Made by a program: the position numbers and the translations under genes. The notes under the pieces were generated by a model, which made no database searches, was not told the DNA's origin, and saw nothing but the letters and a program-made list of their open reading frames with translations. Shown here one piece after another: positions 54,462 through 64,000 of a stretch of 64,000 nt of DNA. The stretch is taken from positions 18,561,195 through 18,625,194 of the forward strand of contig NC_047068.1 in NCBI RefSeq assembly GCF_902459465.1. The letters run 5' to 3'. Each line of letters opens with the position of its first letter. Within the stretch, counting starts at the first letter, position 1. The DNA is from Asterias rubens. Lineage: Eukaryota; Echinodermata; Asteroidea; Forcipulatida; Asteriidae.

Positions 54462-57400
54462 TCAGGGAGAATTGCGGTGTATTTTCATGTCACTTTTCAC
54501 AATTCCTGAACCATTCCAAGAAGTTCCACTAATGACAGGATTGTTACCAGCAGAATAATTCCCAGGTTGGATGTATTCACCATTGAGATTATTGTACACG
54601 GCACCACAGCACCCATTGGACCACCAACCCTCCTCACCGCTCGGCAAGCGAGGGCAGTTGTTAGCTGGCCGGTCGTATGTTGAGAACGGATGATTGTTGA
54701 TCATCTCCAAAAAATCATCTGAAATTTAAAATAACAACGTGAGGGAAATGATACCTACCCATTTAAATGAATTCAAAATGACATAGTGTATGGGGCAGGG
54801 GGTTAAGATGGCAATGCTATTGACTTGTTTGGTAATTACTCAAAATATATAATAGCATAAAAACTAACAACAGAGAGCTGTTGATAGCGAGAAAAGACTC
54901 CCTCTGAATGTAGTTTTCAAGAAAAAAGGTAATTTAATTGTCACTCAACTTTAAGCCTTTCTCAGGCATCTGAATGCACAAAATTGTGCAGCAAGTGTTT
55001 TAACATTCATTATTTTTTTGTGCACAGCCTTCGATGACCAGTTGCGCCCAAATTGTTACAGATTTCTCATTTTCACAAAGAATGAATCAATAAAATCAAA
55101 ATTAGTCTCGCATCATGTAGGTATCATAAATCGCATTTGACGACTTGGCAATTTGTTTAGGCTACTGTAATCAGCTTTTGAATGGCTTCAGAATGGCATC
55201 CCCTGAAAAAGATATTGACAAAATAATATGGAAAGCTGCCAACATAGCGCTAGATATAGCTCTGAGTGCCAGCACTTAATCTATAAGCCTCAGGTTCAGG
55301 TCCCACTCTGGTAAATTTGTCGTTTAAATTATTTGAATTGTTCCTCTGTGTCGCTAGAAGATAAAAATCTAGATTATCAACTGGTCCTAATAACAACTGA
55401 TTGTGTTGTGTGGCCCTTTATAACAGTTTTGGAAACAAGCTACGGCTTTATTGTCTAGCCCATAATATATATTTTTTAAACGTGCCTAGTGAACTGGGCA
55501 GATATGGCTCCATTATACAGGGCGTTGGTCTCACAACTATAAATTTCATTTCCTATTTTGTAAGTAGTCCTAGCCGATTTTCTTCCTTCTGCCCAGGTAG
55601 TAGTAAAACAAAAATGGACAGTTCTTTTTAGAACTGAGAAGTCTTCCCAAAAATCTGAAAAATCTACGTCGCCGTAGAGTAGAATATAATACATGTAGCA
55701 AGACAGTTCTCTAAAGAACAAACTCTCCCTGGCAAGTAGACACACGCATGGTGTTTACGCAAACCAAATATTCACTTACATGTACTTTCTAAGGTAAGAA
55801 ACTTTTCTAATAAGTAAAATGAACCAGAATTTGGTTTCCCAACCCGAGTTTTATTTCTCTCTTCATTTAGTTAGTTTCTTTAAAAGTGAAACATAACAAT
55901 TGTTCAGCCATAAACCCTGCCAGTATTTACCAGTGTAACCTAGGAGCTCAAGACGTAGGGCTGGGTACTCAATGTAGTCTGTTGGTCTGATGCGGATGTA
56001 CCGTGCTTGAATCAAGTACATGAATAGATTGGTAACTGGGGTGCTTCCATCAGTGTTGCCACGAAATGTCTGTCAGTATAAAACAAAGGAGGAAGTTGTG
56101 AGAAAAGTATTTGCCTCCTGTTTGTTGCTTTATTTTTATCATCGCAGGGACTTTTATTTGTTTTTCAACAGGATAGGCAGAGAGTTTTCAACAATGACAC
56201 CCGACTACGGCAACACCTTGTAATGGTTCACAAGGTGCTTCGGCAAATTCAGCAGCATCTGCCAGAAACACCTGGGCAAACCCCCTTCTAGCTGCAAGCC
56301 TGGAGTTTCATCTTTGAGAAGGCAAGGCAATTTATACTTTATTGCAAAGGGCATTTCCATTGGAAAATTTGTGGGAAACCCATAATTTAAAAATGGGGCA
56401 CCAAGGCCTTGACCAGGGCATGGCCTCCTTTTAATTCAAGGTCTGGCTTGAGTCCAGTGCTCTGAGCTCTCGACCACGACACGCTGCTGAAAAAGAACAA
56501 GTCGAAGAATAATGCTGTGTAAGGGATTTGAGGCATCGCATGGTGAGGTATCAATATGTTTGCGGTAACACCATGTGTGTATCTTTGCCAGGTAACAGTT
56601 TTTTGAGAACTCGTCTTGCTTTATATTCTACTACCGCGTAGTAGATTTTGGGAATTCGGGAGTTCTCAGTTCTGAAAAGAAACTGTTGTGCTTTTGAAAC
56701 GTTGAAGACCAATTAAGAACTAACTCCATGGAAGTATAAAGTTTATAATGAGAAGTCCCCTCAATCCACTACAGATTAAACTAGTTTTGGCCAATTTTCT
56801 ACCTATCGCCCAGGTTAAAAAGCAGGGACAGTTCTATCCAGAACTGAAAAGTGTCCCAAATTCCGAAAATCTACTTCACTGTAATAGAATAGTTAAACTA
56901 AGACAAGTTCTCAAAAGTACATAATCTACTTGGCAAGTATAGATACACACATGGTGTTACCGCAAAACCAAATATACAATAATGCTGTGATGAAGATTAT
57001 TATTTGGTTATGACATAGGTTTACACAATTTTTGCTATTATAAGTGATCTTACTTGTGGTGCAGAGCTGGGTGTCTCACTCACATACGACCATGCAGTAC
57101 TGTCAGTGCTGTATTGCAATTGATAATGTGACACATAGTATTCTCTCTGTGGATGTCCCTGTGTGATAACACCAACAATCTGTACAAGTTTATCATCTAT
57201 CTCTACTTGAAGCCATGGATGGGTGTCTTCTAATGCAGCTGACCAGCAATTGTTTAAGTTCAGTCTCGCATATTTTCCTTGACGCATTTCTGAGTGCTGA
57301 CTAGATGCTGTGATTCTTTCGTCAGGAATTCCCTTGTCTTCCATCCCAAGAGGATGTCCACAGAATGTCCTTGATTCAACTGCAACAAAATTGATGTTTT

Positions 57401-60400
57401 ATTTTCTTTGTCACCACAACAAACTTGGGATGGGTTTGGAAGATTAAGGGGGTGGGGCATCAGAGCAATTATTTAGGTTGTCATTAAAAAACACAGGATG
57501 TCCACAGAATCTACTTGATTCATCTGAACTTTTTTTAAAGTTCTACAATCTTTGTGTGACAGTATTTTTTTTAGTGCTAAAGGAGCAAGACTGTTCCATT
57601 TTTGTTTTCAGGTAATAAGCATCTCTATCCCCTCGAGGGGGCATTGGGCTTGTTTATGAAGAGATCTGCTTTATACTTCTGTTTTTGTAACCCTTTCTCT
57701 CAATCTACTTTACTTCAATTAAAGTCACCTGGAAGTGGTATTTTGTCAAAATAAAGCTTTTGTCACTAAACTATGTGTTTTGATGAGTGGAATATGAATA
57801 AACAACTAACTAAGGTTTACATAAATCAGTTTCCATGTTATTTACAAATTGGAAAAAAAGCCCGACCCAAGAGGGCGCTGTTCGTGACGTCAATCGAGGC
57901 GCGATGAATCGCATGCAGTGTGCCAACACAGCATAGTGACGCTTGGCGCAAGCTGAAAACATGCCCTCAAAGTTGAAACAATACCTGATTTTTTTCACGT
58001 TAGGCAAATGCTCCTTTAGGTTCGTTACGTCTTTCAGGTACCTTCTTCGACTTCCCCACTAGCTGGAAAAATTATTGGGATGGCGTCATGTTTTAGAAAA
58101 AAACGTTTCTCTTCATGTCAAAATGTGTGGTGTATTCCGGATTCTCGAAACACGACGGCTCGAAGTGTTTGCTGCACAGCGCTGGAAAAGACGTCGGACC
58201 GGACAACTTGGCAAACTGACACCATCTTTAGTTGTTTTGCTGCATCCAGCAGCAATACACCTGGTTGACATTGCCGGAAAATTGCAAGAAAAAAACTTTT
58301 TCAAACGTACAAACTCACGTCCAGGACTTGAATGTACTTGCACGTACGTGTGTTCGATGTTCGATCGAGGCAAAGTCTTCCTCGATTGACGTCACAAAAG
58401 GGGTAGGCGGAGTCACCCCCACACAACTTTATTGAATTTGTTAAACATATAAATCGTCAAAAACAATTACTCAAAAAATAATTTTATTGTTCAGGAACAT
58501 ATACTCTAATGTTTGAAGGAAAAAAAACATTATTTCCAGGTGCCTTTAACTACATATCCATGTAAATGAATTCAAAATGACAAAGCATGCAGGGCAGGGC
58601 AGGGAGTGAAATTCAAGGCACAGCTATGTGGACACTTGGTAGTTAATCAAAATATATAATAGCATCAAACTTACATTAATATGAGCAACATAGAGAGTAG
58701 TTGATAAAACATTGAGAAATAGCTCCCTCTGAGGTAACATAGTTTTCAAGAAAGAGGCTATTTCTCACGTCTATGAATACGGAACTTAACTCTGTCCTAT
58801 TAAGTCCTAAGTTAGGAAGAGTTTGGTGAAATCAACGGCTGGTCTTTAACAATTACCAAGGGTGTCCAGGGGCTGATTTCTAAAAGAGTAAGGATTGATT
58901 CTTAACTGCAATTCAATCAAAGTTGCTAAATAAAGTGTAATGTCACATTATAAATAACTATAAATGCTGACAATTTGCTTTGTGAAATCAAGCCCAGTGC
59001 TTTTAAAGGAAATTGCGGTCATTATTTGGTCTAATTGACTTTTAAAAAACAACATGTACATACCAGTTGGTGTTTCAGTTGATTGCCCTGTAATCAAGTC
59101 GTAAGTAGTTTGACTGGCAATGTGAAACATTGGTTTTAGGAAATATTCAGTCAAGCCATTTTGGTTAGTGAGGTCCAAACGGATTGTCCAGTTCTGGTCA
59201 CCGTCACTTAGCTTACGAAGAACCTCATTGCCAAGCCAGAACTCGCCATCAAATGACCCAAAGCCGTCTTTATAATCTGTCCAACTGCGGTTGAAGTTTA
59301 CTGATCCGTCATATCGACGCTGGACCACCTTGAAACATAAAAGTTAGATTTTTTACTATTTATTTAATTAGTATTACAACATTTCAAAAGTGTTGCCAGA
59401 GGCCGAATTGTATTTGATTTACAATATTATTAGAATAATAATGTAAACCAAAATAAATTAAAGCCACAAAAGCCACAAAAGAACTACTACAAACTCAAGG
59501 ACCACCAAGAAAAAAAAATTATATTCAAGAGAATACACAGAAACTATAACAAACAATAACAGGACGAGAGCAATTACATAAAAATGGACCAGCGAAATGT
59601 GAAAACGATGAAACCAAAGCAGTCAGGCTCTATTTAAAATGCGAATGAGGTAGGGGATAACACTTTTGCTGTATCTATCAACTTTGGTATTCGGCTAGTG
59701 TTTCTGAGATCAAACATTACTAATATTTTCTAGCCTTCTGTGAGTCAGACTTCCCAACCTTATAAGTTTACAAATTCTCCTTTGCTGCTTTCAAGAAAAA
59801 GTCGCGTAAAAGAATCTATTTCAGATTTTTCACAGCTAAACTTTGAGAAAATTGCTCACCAACCAAAAGAACCAAATGCAAAGAATAGTGGTCAGCGTCC
59901 AATTTCATACAACCTTAAAGCCAAAAATATTCCTAAGCACAGAAAAAACTAGATTAACAAAAACTGGCTTCTTGTAGAAATTCTATAAAGCTTACATTGT
60001 CGCAACTGGTGCCCACTTCATTTTCTTTTATTAGCGAGCAAATTTTCTTACTGCTTAACAGCTTTATGAAATTGGGCCCTGGGGTCGATTTCTCAAAGAG
60101 TTAGGACTAGTCCAAGGAGATATTAAAAATGTATGGCTAGTCCTACGTTAGGACGATGACATTTTGCCCTGGTGTTATTGACCCTAACAGAGTCTATCTC
60201 AAAGGTAAATTACCTGAGGAAGACTCTGCTAGGATTGAAATGTCGGCCACTACAAACTAGTTTTTGTCAGTACAACTTCCTTTTAACATAAAGAGTTTGC
60301 AAATTATTGTTGTTAAGAGTCCCTGCCTGTAAGAGTGTACCAAGTGGTGATTCATGGGTTCTCAGATCTTCTTCTAAAAAATTAGAGTGATACATCATCA

Positions 60401-63400
60401 TACCAAACGAATAAATCAAAAATTTTAGTTTGCTGACGCTTTCGGTTTTGGAGTTACTAGTTATCAAAGTTTCGGCCAAAAAGCCCTCGAGAAACGAATA
60501 GTACATTCCCTGTAAACACAAAAATGTGCGCCAAGGTCATCCCAACAAAAGTAAAACATTTTTTGAAACCTCTAGTTGGGCTTATAACAAAAGTATAAAA
60601 AAAAAGTTGGGATCTCGTTGGCCTATCATGTTATGCGCACCTGAACCTTTGACGAACAGTGCCCTCGTGCCATTTTCAACGCCTCATAACTCAGCGCGCC
60701 TATAATTTCCCATGAATTAAACAAGTTCAAATGAAAGAGCTTGCATCCCTAAAACAAATTTAACCAATATATTGCGTTTTTGCACCTCTGTAACTTCGCG
60801 CGCCAACAACAAAAAGTTGTTTTTATGGCAACTGGGTATTGGAACAGTTTTCATCTAATGACAAATGAAAAAAGAATCTTGGGATCTCTGCATCTTGCAT
60901 GTCAAAAGATTTTTCGAAAATCTTCTAAAGTATTGTCATTCCACACATTTTGGCCTAAATTGGCACAACATTCACTTTTTTCAACACTGTAAGTATCTGT
61001 GCCAACAAGATCCCATCAATGTTTTCTTGTATTTGGTTCAGTTGAGTGTTCCTAAACAGATTTCAATTGAAAAATAATTGGGATCATGTTGGCCCACCAA
61101 TATAACAAAGGTCAAAGGTCATATGAAATTACACTACTGCCTATTTCGGGCGATTTTGCGTCGTCTAGAAACCCATGCGCCAATATGATCCCATTAAATT
61201 GTCTGCGTTTTATAATTATATAGATTCTCAGCAACACATAAAAAGCAAAAACCAAATGAGATTTGAGTGGCTCTGAAGTTGGCTCTTGACAGTAGTCAAC
61301 CGGGTTAACAAGCTCTGGGTTTAACTTGTTCCCAGGTAGTTTTAGTAGCCCTGTTGTTTTAAATTATGTAGGCCCTCATTGTCATAAATGTATCTTTCTG
61401 ATGCATTAATGATAGGCAAATAAAGTTACAGTCAAACACTCAAAAATAAATTGACATCTGAAAAAAAAAAATGTATTATTCACATCTGAATGGAAGAAAT
61501 AATTATGAGCATTTTAAACAAGTAGGCAATCTACCTGCAGTACACTAATCCCCATTAGTTATTTATCTACAGGGATATGCAGCGTGTTTTCATGCGTGAC
61601 CTCGGTTTGAATACTAATTAGTCAAAAGGGCTTCTGGAGTTCGGTCATTTTCAGCCTTTGCTCAAAAGTCTCAACCAAAAAAATGTACCAGTAAATTGAA
61701 ACGAAGAGCATATCTGTCGTTATGTATAAAAACAATCGGTGCAACTCAAATTTTAAAAAGAGAAATTTGTACGTAAAAAATTGCTTCAAAAACAGAGAAA
61801 ACAAGTCACAAACACCTGGAAAATCTTCATGTTATGAATGTCGGCAACAGTCCCAAATTAGTATGTATGGATAGATTATTTCATATTCTACCTGGAAATG
61901 TTAAAAGCGAGACCGGATTGTTTTTAGTCCAGTCAGGATACAGCGATTTCCACCATTAATCCAAATCTCACATTACGAAAAAGTCAACTATTAGACAGAA
62001 TGGTTTTCTTGCGCGGGTGATTGGCTGTTGATGACATCATCGACTGATGATAGGGCAGTAATCAGCATGCTGTTTTTCTTTGGCATGGTACCTTGACCAC
62101 CAAGCCTAAGTTAGTCATAAAAAGCGCCCGCCATAACAAAAGCGCCCTTAGTACTAGTTAGTACTCAAACCGAGGTCACGCATGAAAAATCATGCCTACT
62201 CGCGCAGATAAATCACAAAGGAGACTTATTAAATCGAGTGTTCTGCGGGTGGACTGTAGGATGCACAGTTTAAGTTGAGAGTTGGTGTTTATCCTAGCCA
62301 GTAGCAGTTTTTACTAGACAATGTATGCCGGGCTGGTGCTGTAAGCGCTGTGTACTTACAATCCAGCCTGTGGATGTTGTCATATCACATAACACCTTTA
62401 TTCCATCACCATTCTGGAATGGATAGATGGTGTAGACACCATTCTCTTTGTTACCGGCATCCAACAAGGCCTGGCAGTCTGAAAAAATATTAAAGAGACG
62501 TATTATATTATTTTTAGTATAAAAAAAAAGAAAACAATATATAGTGCTTTTCACACCCGAAGGGCGTCTTTAAAGCGCTTCCAACATTATTACCCATGGT
62601 CACTGGGCCATTTATCAATCACAAGAACCATCTCTGCCTTCACAGGTACCCATTAACCCTGGGTGGAGAGAAGCAATTGCAGTTCCCTAAGTGTCTTGTT
62701 CAGGGACACAAGTGTCCCGACCTGGACTCAAACCCACTCTCTGCTGATCAGAAACACCAAAGCTTAAGTTCAGTGCTCTTATCTGCGTGGCAATGTAACC
62801 TTATTATAAATGATTTGGGGTTGAGCAAAGAGAAAGGTTACTGATAGGGTGATGAATGCCCAAGGCATCGGCCTGTGTAATCACACTGAGACTGTATCTG
62901 AGAAGTGCCTGATTTGGCATGAGGTGTCACTTCTAAATTTCTGATTTGGGGTTGAGCAAAGAAAAATTTACCAGAGAGGGATTTGAACCAACGACCTCTG
63001 GATTAACGTGCCAGCACTCGCCCAACTGAGCTATCCACCCCTATATTGGTTGTTTCCGTATTTTGTTGATTACCTTTTTTTCGTGGGTGCCAGTCAGAAG
63101 CCATACAACTGTAAACTGCCGTGTAGCCATTAGCCAGTGATCACATTATGATATAACCTGGGAAGTCACAGCCAGGAGATCACCTCACAAGGAGTGCAAT
63201 GTTTTATTTTACACTATTTGACTCACACATAGATCCTTTTCATTTTATTGGTTTGAAAACACATTGGGTGTCTGCCAACAATAAATTCCAGTATTTATGA
63301 CGAAACACCACATCAGGTTTCGTTTTAGTATCCATTCCTGGCAATATCTGACGAATACACTCTTTGAAGTATTACTTGGTCTTTTTTGTGTCTTATTTTA

Positions 63401-63920
63401 TGTGGCAAAACAAAATATATTATAACTTGCTGTAATTTATTGTAGTGATATTCCTTAAAGCACTTATTTGACTGATTGAGATCTCAGTATTGGGTCAATC
63501 TGGTAATAAATTATGAGAGGTCAGTGAAATGACCTAAGGAGAGTTTACCTGACCCTAGCTAGTGACAACCTTGCTTAAAAGAATTATCCTATTGTGATAG
63601 GAAGTTGAAAAAGTGGAACTATTGGTTTACTGAAGCTACATTTACTGTGCCTTTGCTTGACTCATTCTTACCGTGGCATCCATAATGGTCATGTATCTCC
63701 TCTTGGTCATCAGTGAAAATTGGATGATCAGTGTAGATCTGTTTAGTCTTTCTGTCTTGAGCTACCGTATGCAGCCCTCCTGGTCGGATTGAGGTACACG
63801 AACACATATCCTCAAATGGTTGGATCCATCGTAGTCTGTTTGCTTCATCTGGACCCGGTTCTTGAGTCAAGTAACACACTTTAGTACCAGCAGCTGCTTC
63901 ACTGGTTTGCATTAAACAAA
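54462..63920 (-). CDS. Fibrinogen-related protein with an F5/8C domain nested in the fibrinogen domain (5' partial)
   Basis: Minus-strand exons: 63672-63920, 62360-62478, 59064-59328, 57054-57379, 55931-56069, 54462-54718, about 450 aa. Phases agree at every junction (1, 0, 1, 0, 1). The first exon gives a Cys-bearing segment of unknown type. The next two give the first part of a fibrinogen C domain (DCQALLDAG, VYTIYPFQNG, VLCDMTTSTGW, VQRRYDGSVNF, GEFWLGNEVL). Two exons then encode a full F5/8C domain (CGHPLGMEDKGIPDERITAS, PWLQVEID, TFRGNTDG, ARYIRIRP, LRLELLGYTG). The last exon returns to fibrinogen (HPFSTYDRPANNC, GWWSNGCCGAVYNNLNG, SDMKIH, stop). F5/8C and fibrinogen domains are extracellular adhesion or lectin modules, so secretion is likely, but the signal peptide lies outside the window. 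The fibrinogen calcium loop is weak (DRPANN instead of DxD). The gene continues past the right edge. Confidence 0.85.
55600..55775. repeat. E element copy
   Basis: GTTCTTTTTAGAACTGAGAAG, TCTCCCTGGCAAGTAGACAC and ATGGTGTTTACGCAAACC, in an intron of the fibrinogen-related gene. Confidence 0.65.
55931..57379 (-). other. F5/8 type C cassette inserted in the fibrinogen domain
   Basis: Exons 57054-57379 (enters in phase 1, leaves in phase 0) and 55931-56069 (phase 0 to phase 1) encode the complete F5/8C domain. The cassette is symmetric (1-1), so it can be inserted or skipped without a frameshift. The usual C-terminal Cys that pairs with the Cys before HPLG is Tyr here (ELLGYTG). The intron between the two exons contains an E element (56521-56985). 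Confidence 0.85.
56521..56985. repeat. Two inverted E element copies
   Basis: GGATTTGAGGCATCGCATGG and GCGGTAACACCATGTGTGTA at the left mirror GGCAAGTATAGATACACACA and GGTGTTACCGCAAAACC at the right, so two E copies face each other and form a foldback of about 460 bp. Confidence 0.65.
57885..58394. mobile_element. TIR element carrying a THAP-domain remnant
   Basis: TGACGTCAATCGAGG at 57885-57899 and its exact complement CCTCGATTGACGTCA at 58380-58394 bound about 510 bp in the fibrinogen-related gene's intron. The interior is GC-richer than the surroundings and contains a THAP-like coding remnant on the minus strand. THAP domains are found at the N-terminus of P-element transposases, so a P-like origin is plausible. 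No transposase catalytic region is present. Confidence 0.65.
58034..58271 (-). pseudogene. THAP domain remnant, frameshifted and shortened
   Basis: From the ATG at 58271, the frame reads MSTRCIAAGCSKTTKDGVSLP, matching the first half of a C2CH THAP zinc finger (C-x4-C). The second half appears in another frame as LCSKHFEPSCFENPEYT and LKHDAIPIIF (the C-x2-H pair and the downstream LKxDAxPxxF signature), ending at a stop near 58034. About 20 residues including the family's conserved Trp appear to be missing between them, so it is broken by a deletion and frame change unless an intron is present. Confidence 0.7.
59900..60175. repeat. MITE-C followed by MITE-J
   Basis: GCGTCCAATTTCATACAACC to GCTTTATGAAATTGGGCCC, then GGGTCGATTTCTCAAAGAGT and TTAGGACTAGTCC / GGCTAGTCCTACGTTAGGAC. 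In the fibrinogen-related gene intron 59329-62359. Confidence 0.6.
60590..61190. repeat. Region with repeated TTGGGATC...GTTGGCC ends
   Basis: TTGGGATCTCGTTGGCC near 60607, TTGGGATCATGTTGGCC at 61078 and inverted GCCAATATGATCCCA at about 61171 suggest small inverted-repeat elements. The clearest is 61078-61187 (about 110 bp). No coding region is seen. Confidence 0.45.
61587..62188. repeat. 600-bp TIR element
   Basis: TTTTCATGCGTGACCTCGGT at the left and ACCGAGGTCACGCATGAAAA at the right are exact inverted repeats, extending through near-matching ATACTAATTAGT/ACTAGTTAGTACT. The interior has no open frame of note. It lies 172 bp from the exon 62360-62478. Confidence 0.8.
62535..63190 (-). repeat. 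SINE tail and SINE-T copy
   Basis: The stretch 62535-62800 has TAGTGCTTTTCACACCCGAA, GGTCACTGGGCCA and the SINE body CAGGGACACAAGTGTCCCGA. The stretch 62941-63190 on the minus strand gives TAGCTCAGTTGGGCGAGTGC (A box) and GGTTCAAATCCCTC (B box) with the SINE-T body. Confidence 0.7.
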
Positions 63921-64000
63921 CTTTAAAAAACAAGGTACAGTGTAATATGTTGAATCTGACCATTTATTGTTGCAAATTAGTTTTGAGGATTTTTTAAAGG

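Noticed and set aside
55931..57379. F5/8C exons as a separate gene nested in an intron
   Set aside because: They have no start or stop of their own, and both borders match the phase of the flanking fibrinogen exons exactly.

Overview
The window is animal nuclear DNA. Genes are split into many short exons with GT-AG introns, and introns and intergenic DNA are packed with small inverted-repeat transposons, tRNA-derived SINEs and CR1/L2-type LINEs. Gene content is deuterostome-like. The repeat style suggests an echinoderm, possibly a sea star; that is inference and cannot be fixed without a search.

Layout, left to right: (1) 693-815 (-), first coding exon of a TTLL12 homologue running off the left edge. 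(2) 1048-12183 (+), a complete 13-exon MON1 gene (556 aa), head-to-head with TTLL12 with 232 bp between the start codons. (3) 19002-20093 (-), a two-exon small Maf bZIP gene (162 aa). (4) 22466-34429 (+), a complete 13-coding-exon PLA2G6 (calcium-independent phospholipase A2 beta, 828 aa), head-to-head with small Maf. This matches the MAFF/PLA2G6 pair on human chromosome 22 as I remember it. (5) 38271-50055 (-), a 10-exon gene whose 361-aa product matches only the C-terminal half of NOL11. One intron holds an antisense LINE with an unbroken 1011-aa EN-RT reading frame. (6) 54462-63920 (-), a partial gene for a fibrinogen-related protein whose start lies beyond the right edge. Its fibrinogen domain is interrupted by a complete F5/8C (discoidin) domain, carried as a symmetric phase 1-1 two-exon cassette.

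All exon boundaries were joined by hand and the phases agree across each gene. The genes do not form one pathway: MON1 acts in endosomal Rab conversion, small Maf in the nucleus, PLA2G6 in membrane lipid turnover, NOL11 in the nucleolus, and the fibrinogen-related protein is probably secreted.

Repeat families, with labels used below: MITE-A and MITE-B (TTAA-flanked, about 350-380 bp), MITE-C (about 200 bp, GGGCCCAATTTCATA ends), FB-D (about 450-640 bp foldback composite), E (carries a GGTAACACCATG motif, 8-bp target duplication in one copy), MITE-F (about 190 bp, TAGACCGATCC ends), MITE-J (ends rich in TAGGACTAG-like motifs), SINE-A, SINE-B, SINE-K and SINE-T (tRNA-like heads).

Most notable: the nested F5/8C-in-fibrinogen architecture, the propeller-less NOL11, repeated MITE-C insertion at one point inside SINE-B, a tandem duplication that copies a MON1 splice donor, a THAP-bearing inverted-repeat element, and a foldback element whose arms are a minisatellite.
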